DNA of 64,000 nt from Paraglaciecola psychrophila 170 (GCF_000347635.1 NC_020514.1:4712001-4776000); one strand, 5' to 3'. Positions 1 through 9,541 are shown, counted from the first letter of the stretch. Program-made: numbers and translations. The notes: a model not told the origin generated them from the letters alone.

Positions 1-105
1 TTGGTTCTCAATTTGACAGCTAACAAGTTCACTCATGTTAATTCTCTTGATAGAGTAATGAAGGGGTATTTATCTTTAGTAAACAGGGTTAAAAGCAAAT
101 TATAA
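1..105 (+). CDS. possible C-terminal tail of a protein entering from the left edge
   Basis: One forward frame is open from base 1 to a TAA at 103-105, giving 34 residues that end in a basic stretch (LVNRVKSKL). The composition is protein-like, but the stretch is too short to assign a family. It converges with the solute-binding protein that ends at 123. It could equally be a chance open frame; the sequence to the left of the window decides. Confidence 0.3.
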   Translation: MVLNLTANKFTHVNSLDRVMKGYLSLVNRVKSKL

Positions 106-122
106 ATTTACATCGCAGACTA

Positions 123-944
123 TCAATCAAACTTAGTCGATTTAGGATTAGGCAACAGACTAAGATGGATGTTGGTTTTAATGATTGCGGACAATTCACC
201 TGAACGCTTTATTTCAGACAACTCTTGATTAACCTGTGCCATTTTAGTTTGCCATTTTTTATTAAAAACAAAAGTTAATTCTGTTTCTTCAAGTGGCTTA
301 GATGAGCGCCAAACTTTACGCTCTATTCCCAAGCTATTTATCTCCCAAATTGCTCTGTGTTCATTCATATTAAGTAAATCACAGCGTTTTTTTAATAACA
401 ACGTAACCAGAGCGACTTGACTAGACACTTTCACTGCTCTTGCTACATTGTCAACAAAAAAACGATCAAGGCTAGGGTATTGGTAATCTTCTCGAAGACA
501 GATGGTTTTATCCCTCAGCCAATCTAAAGGTTTGCCACTTTCGTTAAAAGGATTGAGGCTATATAGAAACTCTCGGTACATGAAAACGGGATCAGAAAAT
601 ATTAGTTGTTCTTTATTCGTCACCCACTCTGGTGAAAGCCAAGTGACATCGGCTTTTCCATTTAAAAGCGACTGTTCTAATCCCTTTCTCGGCATGGGTA
701 AATACTCTAGTTCAAGATTTAGCTCGCGACTTAACGCTTGTGCCAATTCTGGTATAATGCCGCGATATTCTGAATTTGATGTTGTATAGACAAAGGGCGG
801 CTCTTCAATATAAATAACCGCCAATCGGAGCGTTTTGGCAGCTTGTCCACCTTCATCAGCCAAAAGTGAAGTAGTTACCACAACCATCCAAAATATAAAT
901 ATTTTTAGGCCAGGTACAGGTATGTAGACTTGAAATAAGTTCAT
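123..944 (-). CDS. periplasmic amino-acid-type solute-binding protein (SBP_bac_3 fold)
   Basis: A 273-residue secreted protein. The N-terminus has a hydrophobic segment (about residues 14-29, FIFWMVVVTTSLLA) consistent with a signal peptide. The mature part starts with the beta strand and loop typical of extracellular family 3 solute-binding proteins (LRLAVIYIEEPPFVY), continues with a GIIPELAQAL helix and the motif GKADVTWLSPEW that lines the ligand pocket. Proteins of this size without adjacent permease genes in Alteromonadales often act as stand-alone sensors or orphan binding proteins; no ABC permease or ATPase is visible here. The ATG at 944 lacks a clear Shine-Dalgarno sequence, so the start is only moderately certain. 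The ligand cannot be read from the sequence. Confidence 0.75.
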   Translation of the reverse strand: MNLFQVYIPVPGLKIFIFWMVVVTTSLLADEGGQAAKTLRLAVIYIEEPPFVYTTSNSEYRGIIPELAQALSRELNLELEYLPMPRKGLEQSLLNGKADVTWLSPEWVTNKEQLIFSDPVFMYREFLYSLNPFNESGKPLDWLRDKTICLREDYQYPSLDRFFVDNVARAVKVSSQVALVTLLLKKRCDLLNMNEHRAIWEINSLGIERKVWRSSKPLEETELTFVFNKKWQTKMAQVNQELSEIKRSGELSAIIKTNIHLSLLPNPKSTKFD

Positions 945-989
945 CCGATTATAATAGAGAGAGTTTGAAGAAAGTACATTGATTAATTA

Positions 990-2021
990 TTAAACTAGTT
1001 TCCAATCAACTGTTTTTCCTGCAAAAAATGGCACCATCGCATCACCGTTTGGCAAAGTGACAAATTCAGGCACAGTCCAACTCTGTTTACGCAACGTTAG
1101 CGTGGTAGTATTACGTGGCAGACCATAAAAATCAGCACCGTGGAAACTGGTAAAACCTTCCAATTTATCTAAGGCTCCTAACTCATCGAATACTTGAGCA
1201 TAAAGTTCCAGAGCGCTCCATGCACTATAACAACCTGCACAACCACAAGCATTTTCTTTGGCATGTTTGGCATGTGGTGCTGAGTCAGTGCCTAAGAAAA
1301 ATTTGTTCGAACCACCAGCTACTACCTTGCGCAGAGCTTGCTGATGCGAGCTACGCTTTAATACAGGTAAACAGTAGTTGTGAGGTTGAATGCCGCCTAC
1401 CAATAAATCATTACGATTTAACAATAAATGTTGTGGAGTAATAGTGGCACCTACATTACTAGCACTATTAAGAACAAAATCAGCCGCGTCACTGGTAGTT
1501 ATATGCTCAAAAACTACTTTCAATTCAGGGAAGGCCTGCACAATTTTAGCCATATATTGATCGATAAATATTTTTTCACGATCAAAAATATCCACATGGC
1601 TTTCAGTGACTTCACCGTGAACTAATAGTAATAAACCTTGTATTTGCATCTCTTCAAACACCGGGTATAACGCTTCAATACCGCTTACGGCTTGTGCTGA
1701 ATTGGTAGTCGCTCCAGCAGGATATAACTTGGCCGCTATGACACCTGAATTTTTGGCATCGATAATATCTTGTTTAGTCGTTTGATTCGTCAGATACAGG
1801 GTCATCAGAGGTTCAAAATGACTACCCTGTGGGCGTGCTTTTAAGATACGAGTTTTATATTCCATCGCTAATTTAGCATTTATGACTGGCGGAACTAAGT
1901 TAGGCATAACAATCGCACGGGCAAAACATCTAGCGGTAGCGGGCACTGTTTCTCCAAGTAAATCGCCATCTCTGAAATGTAAATGCCAATCGTCTGGTGT
2001 GATAATGGTAATCTGTTGCAT
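990..2021 (-). CDS. pyrC: dihydroorotase (class II, PyrC type)
   Basis: Catalyses the reversible cyclisation of N-carbamoyl-L-aspartate to dihydroorotate in pyrimidine synthesis, in the cytoplasm. Metal ligands are visible in order: the [10 protein letters not shown] motif (His13 and His15), a lysine in IAAKLYPAG (Lys98, the position carboxylated in E. coli PyrC), His135 in VHGE, His173 in FEHITTSDA, and Asp246 in [10 protein letters not shown]. The open frame extends 42 codons further upstream to 2147, but that extension is unlike the family. The ATG at 2021 gives 343 residues against 348 in E. coli and is preceded by AGGT, so I chose it. No pyrimidine genes adjoin it; it appears to be a single transcription unit. 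Confidence 0.95.
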   Translation of the reverse strand: MQQITIITPDDWHLHFRDGDLLGETVPATARCFARAIVMPNLVPPVINAKLAMEYKTRILKARPQGSHFEPLMTLYLTNQTTKQDIIDAKNSGVIAAKLYPAGATTNSAQAVSGIEALYPVFEEMQIQGLLLLVHGEVTESHVDIFDREKIFIDQYMAKIVQAFPELKVVFEHITTSDAADFVLNSASNVGATITPQHLLLNRNDLLVGGIQPHNYCLPVLKRSSHQQALRKVVAGGSNKFFLGTDSAPHAKHAKENACGCAGCYSAWSALELYAQVFDELGALDKLEGFTSFHGADFYGLPRNTTTLTLRKQSWTVPEFVTLPNGDAMVPFFAGKTVDWKLV

Positions 2022-2227
2022 CTTTAACCTGCTTGAATTTTCTATAAAACTGATAGTAGTTATACCGGTAGTATGCCTTAAAACTAGCTGCACACACCAA
2101 ACTCTCACAACATTTGTTACCCCAACCGCATAATACGTTGTCATCAATCAATAAATTGCTGAATTCACAAGAAAATTAAAGCACTATTAGTGTCATAAAT
2201 TATTCATCTTTCTCCTGGAACTGTTTT

Positions 2228-4003
2228 ATGCCTGCAGCCATCAGCCTGCTTAATGTTGTACCTGATAATAAGAAGAACGTTTTTAGCAAACCTCTCTTCA
2301 AATTATTAGATCGTGTCCTGGCTATCAATAAGTTAGATGACTTGTATCGTGAAAATAATCTTCACGGTTTAGACAAAACAATCTTTGCAAAAAGCCTATT
2401 AGATGGGCTGAATATTCAATTACTGGGCTTGCAAGAGTTACAAGCTAAGATCCCTAAAACGGGGCCACTGGTTATCGCTAGCAACCATCCTTTCGGGGGT
2501 ATAGAGGGAGTGTTTTTGGCTTGGGCAATTGAACAAGTGCGCCCCGACATAAAAGTGATGGCTAACCAAGGGCTGAAAATATTTCCAGAGCTTGAAGACT
2601 ATTTCATTTTTACCAATCCGTTATCGGAAAATGACCCGAAAAACGCGCCCTCTATTCGTTATTGCCTAAAACATGTAAAAGCTGGCGGAGCATTACTTAT
2701 TTTCCCCGCGGGACGCGTGAGTTATTTTCAAAAAGACACAAAACGCATCGCCGACCACCGCTGGAACAGATTGATTGCCAGCATCGCCAATCGCACGAAT
2801 GCAAGTTACCTACCTATATTCGTCAGTGGCCTCAACAGCCCGTTGTTTTATCGTTTAGGGCGAATTTATTTTCGACTGAGAATGTTGATGTTACCCCGTG
2901 AGTTAGTCAACAAACGTGATGCCAAAATAACGATGACGGCTGGCGAACCTATTGCGATTAAGCATTATGCAGAAAATATCGACACTGGCACACAAACCGA
3001 ATTGTTTAGAGCACAAAGTTATTTGCTTGATCCTGATTGGCAAAAATCATGGCCAGCGGATCCTGTCACCCAATTACAACCACTTGCCCCTGAAGTTAAA
3101 GGTGAGAAAATTTTGCAAGAAGTGCAGCAGCTCCCTAGTGAACAACACCTGCTCGATCACAAATATATGTCGGTGTATTTTGGTTATCAACATCAAATGC
3201 CAAACACAGTAAACGAAATTGCCCGTTTAAGAGAATTGGTTTTTCGTGAACATAACGAAGGCAGTGGTGAACCGCTTGATACCGACCACTTTGATGCCAC
3301 ATACACTCATCTGTTTGTCATGCAAAAGGAAACAGGACAAATAATCGGTGCATACCGAATGGGGCAAACTGACAAGTTGTTAGCCGATGGCAACTTAGAA
3401 AATCTATATTTGCATCGTATGTTTGATTTTGGTCCTGACTTTGTGAATCGGCAACAGCCTTGTCTAGAATTGGGACGATCATTTTTAATACCTGAATACC
3501 AACGCAGTTTCCTAGGCTTATTTTTGTTGTGGCGCGGTATTGGTACTTTTGTCTGTCGTCATCCACAGTACCGAACGCTTTATGGCACTGTCTCGATCAG
3601 TAAGTTATACGACATACGCAGCGCTGCTATTATTCAGCAAGCTATGGTCACGCCTACAAACAATGTTGTACCCAGAGCGCCGTTCGAACATGAGTTACAC
3701 CCAGAAGTAAACGCTTTTGCTCTGCAACATGGATTAGAAGACCATGTCAGCGCTTTGCTAAAGGGCATCGAACCCGATGGCAAAGACGTACCCATCTTAC
3801 TCAAACACTACAACAAACTCGGCGCGGTATTCCATTGTTTAGGCATAGATAAAAGCTTTAACGATACCCCCGGATTATTGCTCAGTGTGGACTTGCCGAA
3901 CGCGCCTGAGAAATTACTCAAGCTGTATATGGGTGATAGTTGGGAGGAATATAAAAATGGGGCAAGTGCAGTAAAAATAAAAAGTGCAGTAGATAGAAAT
4001 TAG
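2228..4003 (+). CDS. two-domain acyltransferase, OlsF-like (ornithine/amino-acid lipid synthase candidate)
   Basis: A 591-residue cytoplasmic or membrane-associated fusion. The N-terminal half (about 60-270) is a PlsC-like acyltransferase. It carries the NHPFGGIEG block (Asn86, His87), the variant of the NHx4D motif found in hemolysin-like acyltransferases, and the FPAGR block at 159-163. The C-terminal half (about 310-530) resembles the OlsB-type acyl-ACP N-acyltransferase fold (MGQTDKLL, ELGRSFLIPEYQRS). The fused order matches OlsF of Serratia, where one polypeptide makes ornithine lipids in two acylation steps. This is a family-level inference; the acceptor could be ornithine, glutamine or another amino acid. 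It is transcribed alone, divergent from pyrC. The ATG at 2228 lies just downstream of CTGGAACTG. Confidence 0.7.
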   Translation: MPAAISLLNVVPDNKKNVFSKPLFKLLDRVLAINKLDDLYRENNLHGLDKTIFAKSLLDGLNIQLLGLQELQAKIPKTGPLVIASNHPFGGIEGVFLAWAIEQVRPDIKVMANQGLKIFPELEDYFIFTNPLSENDPKNAPSIRYCLKHVKAGGALLIFPAGRVSYFQKDTKRIADHRWNRLIASIANRTNASYLPIFVSGLNSPLFYRLGRIYFRLRMLMLPRELVNKRDAKITMTAGEPIAIKHYAENIDTGTQTELFRAQSYLLDPDWQKSWPADPVTQLQPLAPEVKGEKILQEVQQLPSEQHLLDHKYMSVYFGYQHQMPNTVNEIARLRELVFREHNEGSGEPLDTDHFDATYTHLFVMQKETGQIIGAYRMGQTDKLLADGNLENLYLHRMFDFGPDFVNRQQPCLELGRSFLIPEYQRSFLGLFLLWRGIGTFVCRHPQYRTLYGTVSISKLYDIRSAAIIQQAMVTPTNNVVPRAPFEHELHPEVNAFALQHGLEDHVSALLKGIEPDGKDVPILLKHYNKLGAVFHCLGIDKSFNDTPGLLLSVDLPNAPEKLLKLYMGDSWEEYKNGASAVKIKSAVDRN

Positions 4004-4042
4004 TGAATAGATGCTAGTTAAAAGCAAAAGACTAAAGTTTAT

Positions 4043-4071
4043 CACCACAGAGGGCCACAGAGCACAGAGAA
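4043..4071 (+). repeat. dispersed CCACAGAG repeat, copy 1
   Basis: Reads ACCACAGAGGGCCACAGAG followed by CACAGAGA. Related copies occur at 13211-13238 (reverse orientation) and 36824-36846. All three are intergenic, and two lie just downstream of a gene end. Confidence 0.6.
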
Positions 4072-4230
4072 AAGAAAGTTGCTGCTTGGCTGAAAGGATA
4101 GATATCTATTATTGCTGGCTAATAGACTCTAATTAAATCTGATTGACGGCAATGAGCGAAAAGCAGACAAACAAGTTAATCATCTTAAGGACAGCAATTC
4201 CGACAAAGCGGTCATTAGCACTTAGAGTTA

Positions 4231-4297
4231 TATTGGTGCATTTTGCTGCTAAAACCCTTCAACATCAACTTCTCTATCCGTCAGCAATGCACCAATA
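4231..4297. repeat. imperfect inverted repeat, arms TATTGGTGCAT / ATGCACCAATA
   Basis: The left arm at 4231-4250 (TATTGGTGCATTTTGCTGCT) pairs with 4282-4297 (CAGCAATGCACCAATA) apart from a 2-nt bulge, with about 30 nt between the arms. It is too widely spaced for a normal operator and has no T tract. A second 10-bp inverted repeat (CTCGTTGCAT 4394-4403 / ATGCAACGAG 4450-4459) follows. Possible relics of small mobile elements. Confidence 0.4.
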
Positions 4298-4770
4298 GCG
4301 GTTATAGCGCATTATATAGAATAATCACGGTTATCGACCAACCATAAGTCATTCAACCTTAATTAACTGCACTTAGATTGATTAGGTTATGCGCTCGTTG
4401 CATGATGATATTGAGCGACATCCATTTGATTATTTCAGCTTTTCTTTCGATGCAACGAGTTACTTTATTCTTAACGAATACTCAGGGCTTACCATAAAAC
4501 GCTGTCTATATTTCTTTCAAAGAGTAAAGAGTACTTAACAAACTTTAGCTGTTTTTTGAAAGGACTACCCCTTAGCTCACGGAATAATCGACTATAAAGA
4601 CAGAAGAAATAACAGAAACCATCATAGGCTATACCAGCATTATTTTTAAAAACATCAATATCGGGTTGATGGGCAGTGGCCTCAACACCTTCTAAATGGT
4701 TTAAACTGCAACGACATCAAGTTCGAACACAAATACCACTAGGTATCTAAAACTTAGACCTCTGATTGAT

Positions 4771-5634
4771 CTAGTCTAGGTGCTGTAGAGAATAAAATTC
4801 TGTAGCCGTTTGTGACCAAATTTGCATCTGTTCAATTTGGCTGGTATTGCTCAAAAATGCCTCAGTTACGTCCACCCACTGGGCGTAGTCTGTGGCTAGA
4901 TTCAGCACTGGCCAATCACTGCCCCACATAAGTCGAGATGCACTGAAAACGTTCATTAGTTGGCGCATGTAAGGTACTAAACCTTCGTAATTTGGATTAA
5001 AGCCAGCTTCAGTCACCAATCCTGATAACTTGCAATATACATTTGGTTTTTCTGCCAATGCCTTAATATCTTTTACCCATTGAACAAACTCTCGTCCAAC
5101 GACATCAGGTTTGGCTGCGTGGTCTATCACAATATTGAGGTCTGGGTAACGATTAACTAGCTTCAATAATTGATTCAAATGCCTAGGTTTGACTAATGCA
5201 TCAAAACACAATCCCAACTGTATTAAAGATAAAAACGCTGCATCCAAAGCAGGATTAAGCATCCAATCGTCGTCCTGAATATCCTGAATCATTGGTCTGA
5301 TTCCTTTGAAATACGGGTTTTTTGACAGCCTCGCAAGATGATAAGGAGCCTCCGCGTCTTGCATATCAACCCAACCAACCACACCAACAATAAAATCGAT
5401 GCTTGCAGCTATTGACAACATATATTTAGTTTCAGATATATCAGGCGCAGCTTGTATCAAAACAGTTTTATCTATACTTAATTTTTTTTGCCGACTACGT
5501 AAACCTTCCAATGAAAAATCTGAGGTTATTGCCCCCATATCTTCGGTCAACCAATTGTAATAGCCTAGTTTGCGATTACAAAAATGATGATGACTATCGA
5601 TGCGCATGAGGGTTTGTGTTGTCTGTATATTCAT
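4771..5634 (-). CDS. amidohydrolase-2 family hydrolase, L-fuconolactonase-like
   Basis: A 287-residue TIM-barrel hydrolase of the COG3618 type. The metal-binding start RIDSHHHF (His15-His17) is followed by NWL, VLIQAAPD and GVVGWVDM strands. A barrel His sits in NIVIDHAAKP, and the terminal MWGSDWPVLNL motif supplies the catalytic Asp. The family includes L-fuconolactone and related sugar-lactone hydrolases and 2-pyrone-4,6-dicarboxylate hydrolase. Substrate assignment is therefore inference; its position beside a TRAP transporter for small organic acids fits sugar-acid catabolism. The start at 5634 is preceded by GCGGAAAA. It is separated from the upstream porin/TRAP operon by about 570 bp, so it may be an operon remnant now on its own promoter. 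Confidence 0.75.
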   Translation of the reverse strand: MNIQTTQTLMRIDSHHHFCNRKLGYYNWLTEDMGAITSDFSLEGLRSRQKKLSIDKTVLIQAAPDISETKYMLSIAASIDFIVGVVGWVDMQDAEAPYHLARLSKNPYFKGIRPMIQDIQDDDWMLNPALDAAFLSLIQLGLCFDALVKPRHLNQLLKLVNRYPDLNIVIDHAAKPDVVGREFVQWVKDIKALAEKPNVYCKLSGLVTEAGFNPNYEGLVPYMRQLMNVFSASRLMWGSDWPVLNLATDYAQWVDVTEAFLSNTSQIEQMQIWSQTATEFYSLQHLD

Positions 5635-6206
5635 TTTTTCCGCTGCCCTTTATTGCTCCACTGGTTCAGATGATTATTCATACAAAAACCACTGTTTTTT
5701 AACATGTAGCTTAATACACGAGAATATAAAATATTTGAGCATTAAAATACTCGTTAATTATTTTGTTCAAGAGTAAAGTGATAATTTACTTGCGGTTGCC
5801 ATGTTTTTATCTGCCCAATCTGATCCAACAAGCGCTGTAAATTCATCTGTCAAAGTAGTCATCACATCGCTCCTAAGTCAACGTGAGTTATATATTCCAG
5901 TGCTCTTCGAAGGAAACATGGATGTCTATGCAGATAGGACGCCCTTAGCATTCATTTGTGAGCAAAGGTACTCTTCATAACTTAAGCAAAGCGGAAATCA
6001 TTGAAATGATGATGGCACGATAGTCGCGTATGACGAGCACATAACCGGAACAATCTAAGGATAAATATTCAAGATTGAATGGCTATATCAGGCACAGGCT
6101 GACTAGCGAAGTTGAGCCAATAGTGGGCATTCGAATAAAATAAATATGATGTCCTTTTTACCCTTTCTAGACACTATTTCTATGAATCACACACATAATG
6201 TATTTT
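5635..6206. other. 572-bp gap with signs of deleted coding sequence
   Basis: Apart from the short reverse-strand reading frame at 5767-5862 with a good ribosome-binding site, I see no gene. The rest has stops in all frames and no convincing promoter or terminator. The gap interrupts what would otherwise be one reverse-strand catabolic operon, which suggests a past deletion. Confidence 0.5.
5767..5862 (-). pseudogene. possible 5' remnant of a lost gene (31 codons)
   Basis: On the reverse strand GGAGCGATGTG precedes an ATG at 5862 and a 31-codon frame ending in TGA. The start, MTTLTDEFTALVGSDW, resembles the beginning of FAD-linked lactate/glycolate oxidases (TALVG followed by an acidic residue). 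That family would suit a fuconolactonase/lactate neighbourhood. The resemblance covers only about 15 residues, so it is weak. It may instead be a real tiny peptide or chance. Confidence 0.3.
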
Positions 6207-6551
6207 TTAGTTATTCTTGAGATACTGCTTATATTTCAACCATAGTAGGAACTCTTGATAATCTGCAGTAAATTCAGTCTTCGAATGACTCCATAACTTA
6301 AATAATTCAAACTCATTTTCAACTCCTGAAACATCTGTTTCTTGAGGTTTCTCTTCGCCATTGATGCTCGATTTAGGCGATTCTGTTTTTTTTGACGCCG
6401 TTAATTGACTAAGGGAAAACTCTCCTTTTTTACCAGTAAATACGCCAGGACCATCTGACAATTCGTCGTTCGCGTAGGTTTTACTGCACACTAACATTAG
6501 ACTCAATGTGAAGATCAATAACGCTCGTTGCCTTAAAATTAAATAACACAT
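6207..6551 (-). CDS. small secreted protein of unknown function
   Basis: 114 residues. The N-terminus (LLIFTLSLMLVCSKTYA) looks like a cleavable signal peptide, giving a mature protein of about 86 residues starting NDELSDGPGVFTGKKGEF. The glycine-rich GPGVFTGKKGEFSL segment is the only motif-like part; the middle is low-complexity and polar (TESPKSSINGEEKPQETD) and the end is aromatic and basic. It lies 72 bp downstream of the porin on the same strand and could be the last gene of the porin/TRAP operon. I do not recognise its function. The ATG at 6551 was accepted because it precedes the signal peptide, though GTG/TTG alternatives inside it are possible. Confidence 0.6.
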   Translation of the reverse strand: MCYLILRQRALLIFTLSLMLVCSKTYANDELSDGPGVFTGKKGEFSLSQLTASKKTESPKSSINGEEKPQETDVSGVENEFELFKLWSHSKTEFTADYQEFLLWLKYKQYLKNN

Positions 6552-6623
6552 TATCAGTTGTTCTCAATAAGATTCATGAATACCAAATAGACTGGGTGTA
6601 AATTTGCACCCAGTCAACATAGA

Positions 6624-7655
6624 TTAGAATTTCACCATTCCACCAAGGGCAAAGGCATTAAAAGAATTTTGTCCTTCTGTATCCCCTTCCGTAGCCTGTA
6701 CCCAGACTCTTACCCCACCTACAGGAACAAAGTGATAAGCGAGCGTTGTCCTGTTGTGTTCTGGCCCAGAAACGCCTGATGCGTCTTCAGAATTATAGTT
6801 ACCCATGCTGACGCTTACAGCATGTTTACCTTGTGTGTAGCCTAATTTCCAATTTAAAAAATCTCGTTCACTGCCATTTAGTTGGTCAGCTTGTCCGTAT
6901 GTGCCAGTGAAATTTACGCCAGAAGAATGTTTATAACCAGCAAGTACTCCGCGGCCGCTCTCAGCTCCAAAAAAACCCAAACTACCGTTACCATCGATAT
7001 TGGCTTGAGGATCTGCATCATTGTCGGCATCTCCATAGTCTACCGTCCAGGCGTTGACTCGCCAGCCATTGGCCAAATATTTGATAGCAAATTCGTAGCC
7101 GCTGTCTTCATTGAGCTGAGCGTAGAATTTTGCGCCGTCTAAAAAGCTTGGTGATTCGTAACTAATTCGTTCATTAAAAATAGATTGCGTCTGCACAAAA
7201 GGCGTTTGGCTTTGAGCACCCGGTCCTCGTCTTGTTGAACCAAAACGTTGGCTCATTCCCAAAGGATCTGACCACCATGTGCCTGATTGATCCACATCAG
7301 ATACTACCCAGGTAATCGCTGCGCCAGTACCCACTTTAAGCTTACCAAATTTGCCTGCCACCCATATTTCCTGAATACGGTTGCGAGCATTACTATCATT
7401 TTGCAGTAAGTTGGACACGCCCTCGTCCAGGCCAATTTCAACTTGGGCACCAATGGTTAGCCCTTCATAGTCGTAAGAGCCTTTGATACCAATCGTTGAT
7501 TCAGCAAATTCGTGCCGGCCAAAATAGAGATCGTCAGAGGTATCGTCGCTGACAATGTTATATATGACACGACCATATGCGGTCACCTCAGCAGAGGCTG
7601 TTGGCACAACTAACAAAGACGATAATGTAGCGATGGCTATAAGTGTTTTTTTCAT
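6624..7655 (-). CDS. outer-membrane porin (Gram-negative porin family)
   Basis: 343 residues with a classical signal peptide (MKKTLIAIATLSSLLVVPTASA) and a mature start AEVTAYGRVIYNI typical of trimeric 16-strand porins. Alternating hydrophobic strands are evident throughout, there is a loop-3-like segment around RFGSTRRGPG, and the last residue is Phe (GGMVKF), as required for BAM-dependent assembly. CGGAGAAACAC just before the ATG at 7655 is a strong ribosome-binding site. It follows dctM by 24 bp on the same strand, so it is probably co-transcribed and supplies the TRAP substrate across the outer membrane. This specific coupling is inference from gene order. Confidence 0.88.
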   Translation of the reverse strand: MKKTLIAIATLSSLLVVPTASAEVTAYGRVIYNIVSDDTSDDLYFGRHEFAESTIGIKGSYDYEGLTIGAQVEIGLDEGVSNLLQNDSNARNRIQEIWVAGKFGKLKVGTGAAITWVVSDVDQSGTWWSDPLGMSQRFGSTRRGPGAQSQTPFVQTQSIFNERISYESPSFLDGAKFYAQLNEDSGYEFAIKYLANGWRVNAWTVDYGDADNDADPQANIDGNGSLGFFGAESGRGVLAGYKHSSGVNFTGTYGQADQLNGSERDFLNWKLGYTQGKHAVSVSMGNYNSEDASGVSGPEHNRTTLAYHFVPVGGVRVWVQATEGDTEGQNSFNAFALGGMVKF

Positions 7656-7679
7656 GTGTTTCTCCGTTTTTTTATATTA

Positions 7680-8960
7680 TTAAGTTAGAATTAAATGATT
7701 TGGAAACAGAATAACCAGTATCAATACGGCCAACTGCATAAATATGAAAGGCACAACCCCTTTATAGATAGTTGTTGTTTTCATGGATTTTGGTGCCACG
7801 CCTTTGAGGTAAAACAAACTAAATCCAAAGGGAGGGGTTAAAAATGAGGTTTGTAGATTCATGGATATGAGCACTGCAAACCAGATGAGGTCAATGTCTA
7901 GAGCAATCGCCACAGGCGTCAGAATTGGCACCACAAGAAAAGCAATTTCAATAAAATCGATAAAAAATCCGAGTATTAAAATGGTTAACATAGCAATCAA
8001 TATGAAAGTCCATTTTTCGCCCGGTAATTCCATAAATATCTCTTCAACAAGATACTCACTACCTGAATAACTAAACACCATCGAAAAAGCTGTGGCGCCA
8101 ATTAATACAGCAAATATCATAGAGGTTACTTTGACTGTCTCTTTGGAAACTTCATTAAGTTTGGGTAGCGAAAAACCGCCATATATAATGGATAAAATAA
8201 CCGCACCCACAGCACCAATGGCCGAAGATTCAGTCGGTGTTGCTACACCTGTAAAAATGGAACCAAGCACAGTCACAATAAGGATAATCGGTGGGAAAAT
8301 ATCTTTTGCAGCTTGGATCAACAACTCACGTTTACCCTCAGTTACAACCATAGGGGGGCAAAATTCTGGCTTTATTTTTCCTAACACCAAGATGTAAATT
8401 GTATAAACTATGATCAGTAACATCCCTGGGATCACTGCCGCTCTAAACAGATCCCCTACTGGTACGCCCATTACATCACCCAAAATAATCAAAATGATGG
8501 AAGGCGGTATAATTTGCCCCAACGTACCGGCTGCGCAAATCACCCCAGCAGCAGTAGGTTGGTGATAGTTGTTTTTAAGCATAACCGGCAATGATATAAC
8601 CCCCATTGCCACCACACTTGCTCCTACTACACCGGTAGATGCCGCTAACAGTGATCCCACAATAATAGTCGAAACAGCAACACCTCCCGCAATACTGCCA
8701 AACAACTTAGCAGACGATTCCAACAAACGTTCAGCCAAACCTGTTTTCTGCAGCACTATGCCCATATACACAAACATCGGGATAGCCATCAGTGTGGTAT
8801 TTTCCATGATGCTCATAATGCGATAAGGCATAAAAGCAAAGAGTTCAGGACCTAAAACAATCACCCCGACTAAAACAGATACTCCAGCAAAAGTAAAAGC
8901 CACCGAGTAGCCCATAAATAAGCATAAAAATGCGATAGCAAACAGTATAATACCAGTCAT
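7680..8960 (-). CDS. dctM: TRAP transporter large permease, DctM
   Basis: A 426-residue inner-membrane protein with about 12-13 hydrophobic segments. It shows the DctM hallmarks GIVLQKTGLAERLLE near the N-terminus, the GTLGQIIPPSI loop and the late NLQTSFLTPPFGFSLFYLKG motif. It forms the ion-coupled channel together with DctQ and receives substrate from DctP. The start overlaps the end of dctQ by 4 bp (ATGA), implying translational coupling. Length is normal for the family. Confidence 0.93.
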   Translation of the reverse strand: MTGIILFAIAFLCLFMGYSVAFTFAGVSVLVGVIVLGPELFAFMPYRIMSIMENTTLMAIPMFVYMGIVLQKTGLAERLLESSAKLFGSIAGGVAVSTIIVGSLLAASTGVVGASVVAMGVISLPVMLKNNYHQPTAAGVICAAGTLGQIIPPSIILIILGDVMGVPVGDLFRAAVIPGMLLIIVYTIYILVLGKIKPEFCPPMVVTEGKRELLIQAAKDIFPPIILIVTVLGSIFTGVATPTESSAIGAVGAVILSIIYGGFSLPKLNEVSKETVKVTSMIFAVLIGATAFSMVFSYSGSEYLVEEIFMELPGEKWTFILIAMLTILILGFFIDFIEIAFLVVPILTPVAIALDIDLIWFAVLISMNLQTSFLTPPFGFSLFYLKGVAPKSMKTTTIYKGVVPFIFMQLAVLILVILFPNHLILT

Positions 8961-9475
8961 TGCTGTGCCTCCTTACGTTCAGGGGACAGCAGATTTTCGA
9001 CTTCATTTAACACGATATATATGATGCTAAGCGTTAAAAACACTGAAGAAATAGGGATAACTGAGCGGATAATCCAACGATATGGAAGACCACCAGGGTC
9101 GGCACTACCTTCACCCATTTCATAGGCTTGGTAGGTATAGTCAATGCTGAAATAAAGTATTAATAAAGTAATCGGTAACGCAAAAACAATGGATCCAAAA
9201 ATGTTGACGAATGCCTGGGAGCGTATCGACATTTGATCGTAAAAAACGTCTACTCTTACGTGGCCGTCTTCTTTAAATGTATAACCAATCCCAAACATAA
9301 ACATAGCGCCAAACAAGTGCCATTCAAGCTCTTGCATCCCAATACTCACGTCATTGAAAAAGTAGCGCATAATCACGTCATAGAAAACGTTAAGTACCAT
9401 TAACAACATCAGCAGACTGCATAGATGACCTACACTATCAATGATCTTTCTAAGTATGTTTAAGACTAAATGCAT
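8957..9475 (-). CDS. dctQ: TRAP transporter small permease, DctQ
   Basis: A 172-residue protein with four predicted membrane helices. Typical DctQ features are RYFFNDVSIGMQELEWHLFGAMFMFG and the EDGHVRVDVFYD motif after the second helix. A TTG-initiated extension to 9508 is open, but the ATG at 9475 is preceded by GAGAAACATT and gives the expected length, so I chose it. It lies between dctP and dctM in the usual P-Q-M order and partners DctM in the membrane. Confidence 0.9.
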   Translation of the reverse strand: MHLVLNILRKIIDSVGHLCSLLMLLMVLNVFYDVIMRYFFNDVSIGMQELEWHLFGAMFMFGIGYTFKEDGHVRVDVFYDQMSIRSQAFVNIFGSIVFALPITLLILYFSIDYTYQAYEMGEGSADPGGLPYRWIIRSVIPISSVFLTLSIIYIVLNEVENLLSPERKEAQQ

Positions 9476-9541
9476 AATGTTTCTCGATTTTCTGGCACAT
9501 CTATACAAGCCTGTACCAGACAGTTTTACGTGGGTTAAATA

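Larger units (their letters stand above)
4004..4770. other. 767-bp intergenic region without a recognisable gene
   Basis: No open frame here looks like a protein. It contains a CCACAGAG-type dispersed repeat near its left end and two inverted repeats (listed separately). It separates the convergent OlsF-like gene and amidohydrolase, so promoters are not expected. It may be a graveyard of older insertions, but I cannot identify any parent element. Confidence 0.6.

Noticed and set aside
502..789. Forward open frame of 95 codons inside the solute-binding protein
   Set aside because: It lies antisense within a well-formed secreted protein gene and has no ribosome-binding site or family resemblance.
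945..957. TATAAT on the reverse strand just upstream of the solute-binding protein start
   Set aside because: It ends only 3 nt before the ATG, so transcription would begin after the start codon; treated as chance.
1220..1441. Forward frames inside pyrC
   Set aside because: Antisense shadow of a gene with all metal ligands present.
4231..4297. TTGGTGCA/TGCACCAA inverted repeat as an NtrC binding site
   Set aside because: NtrC sites have TGCACCA followed closely by TGGTGCA; here the orientation is outward and the arms are about 30 nt apart.
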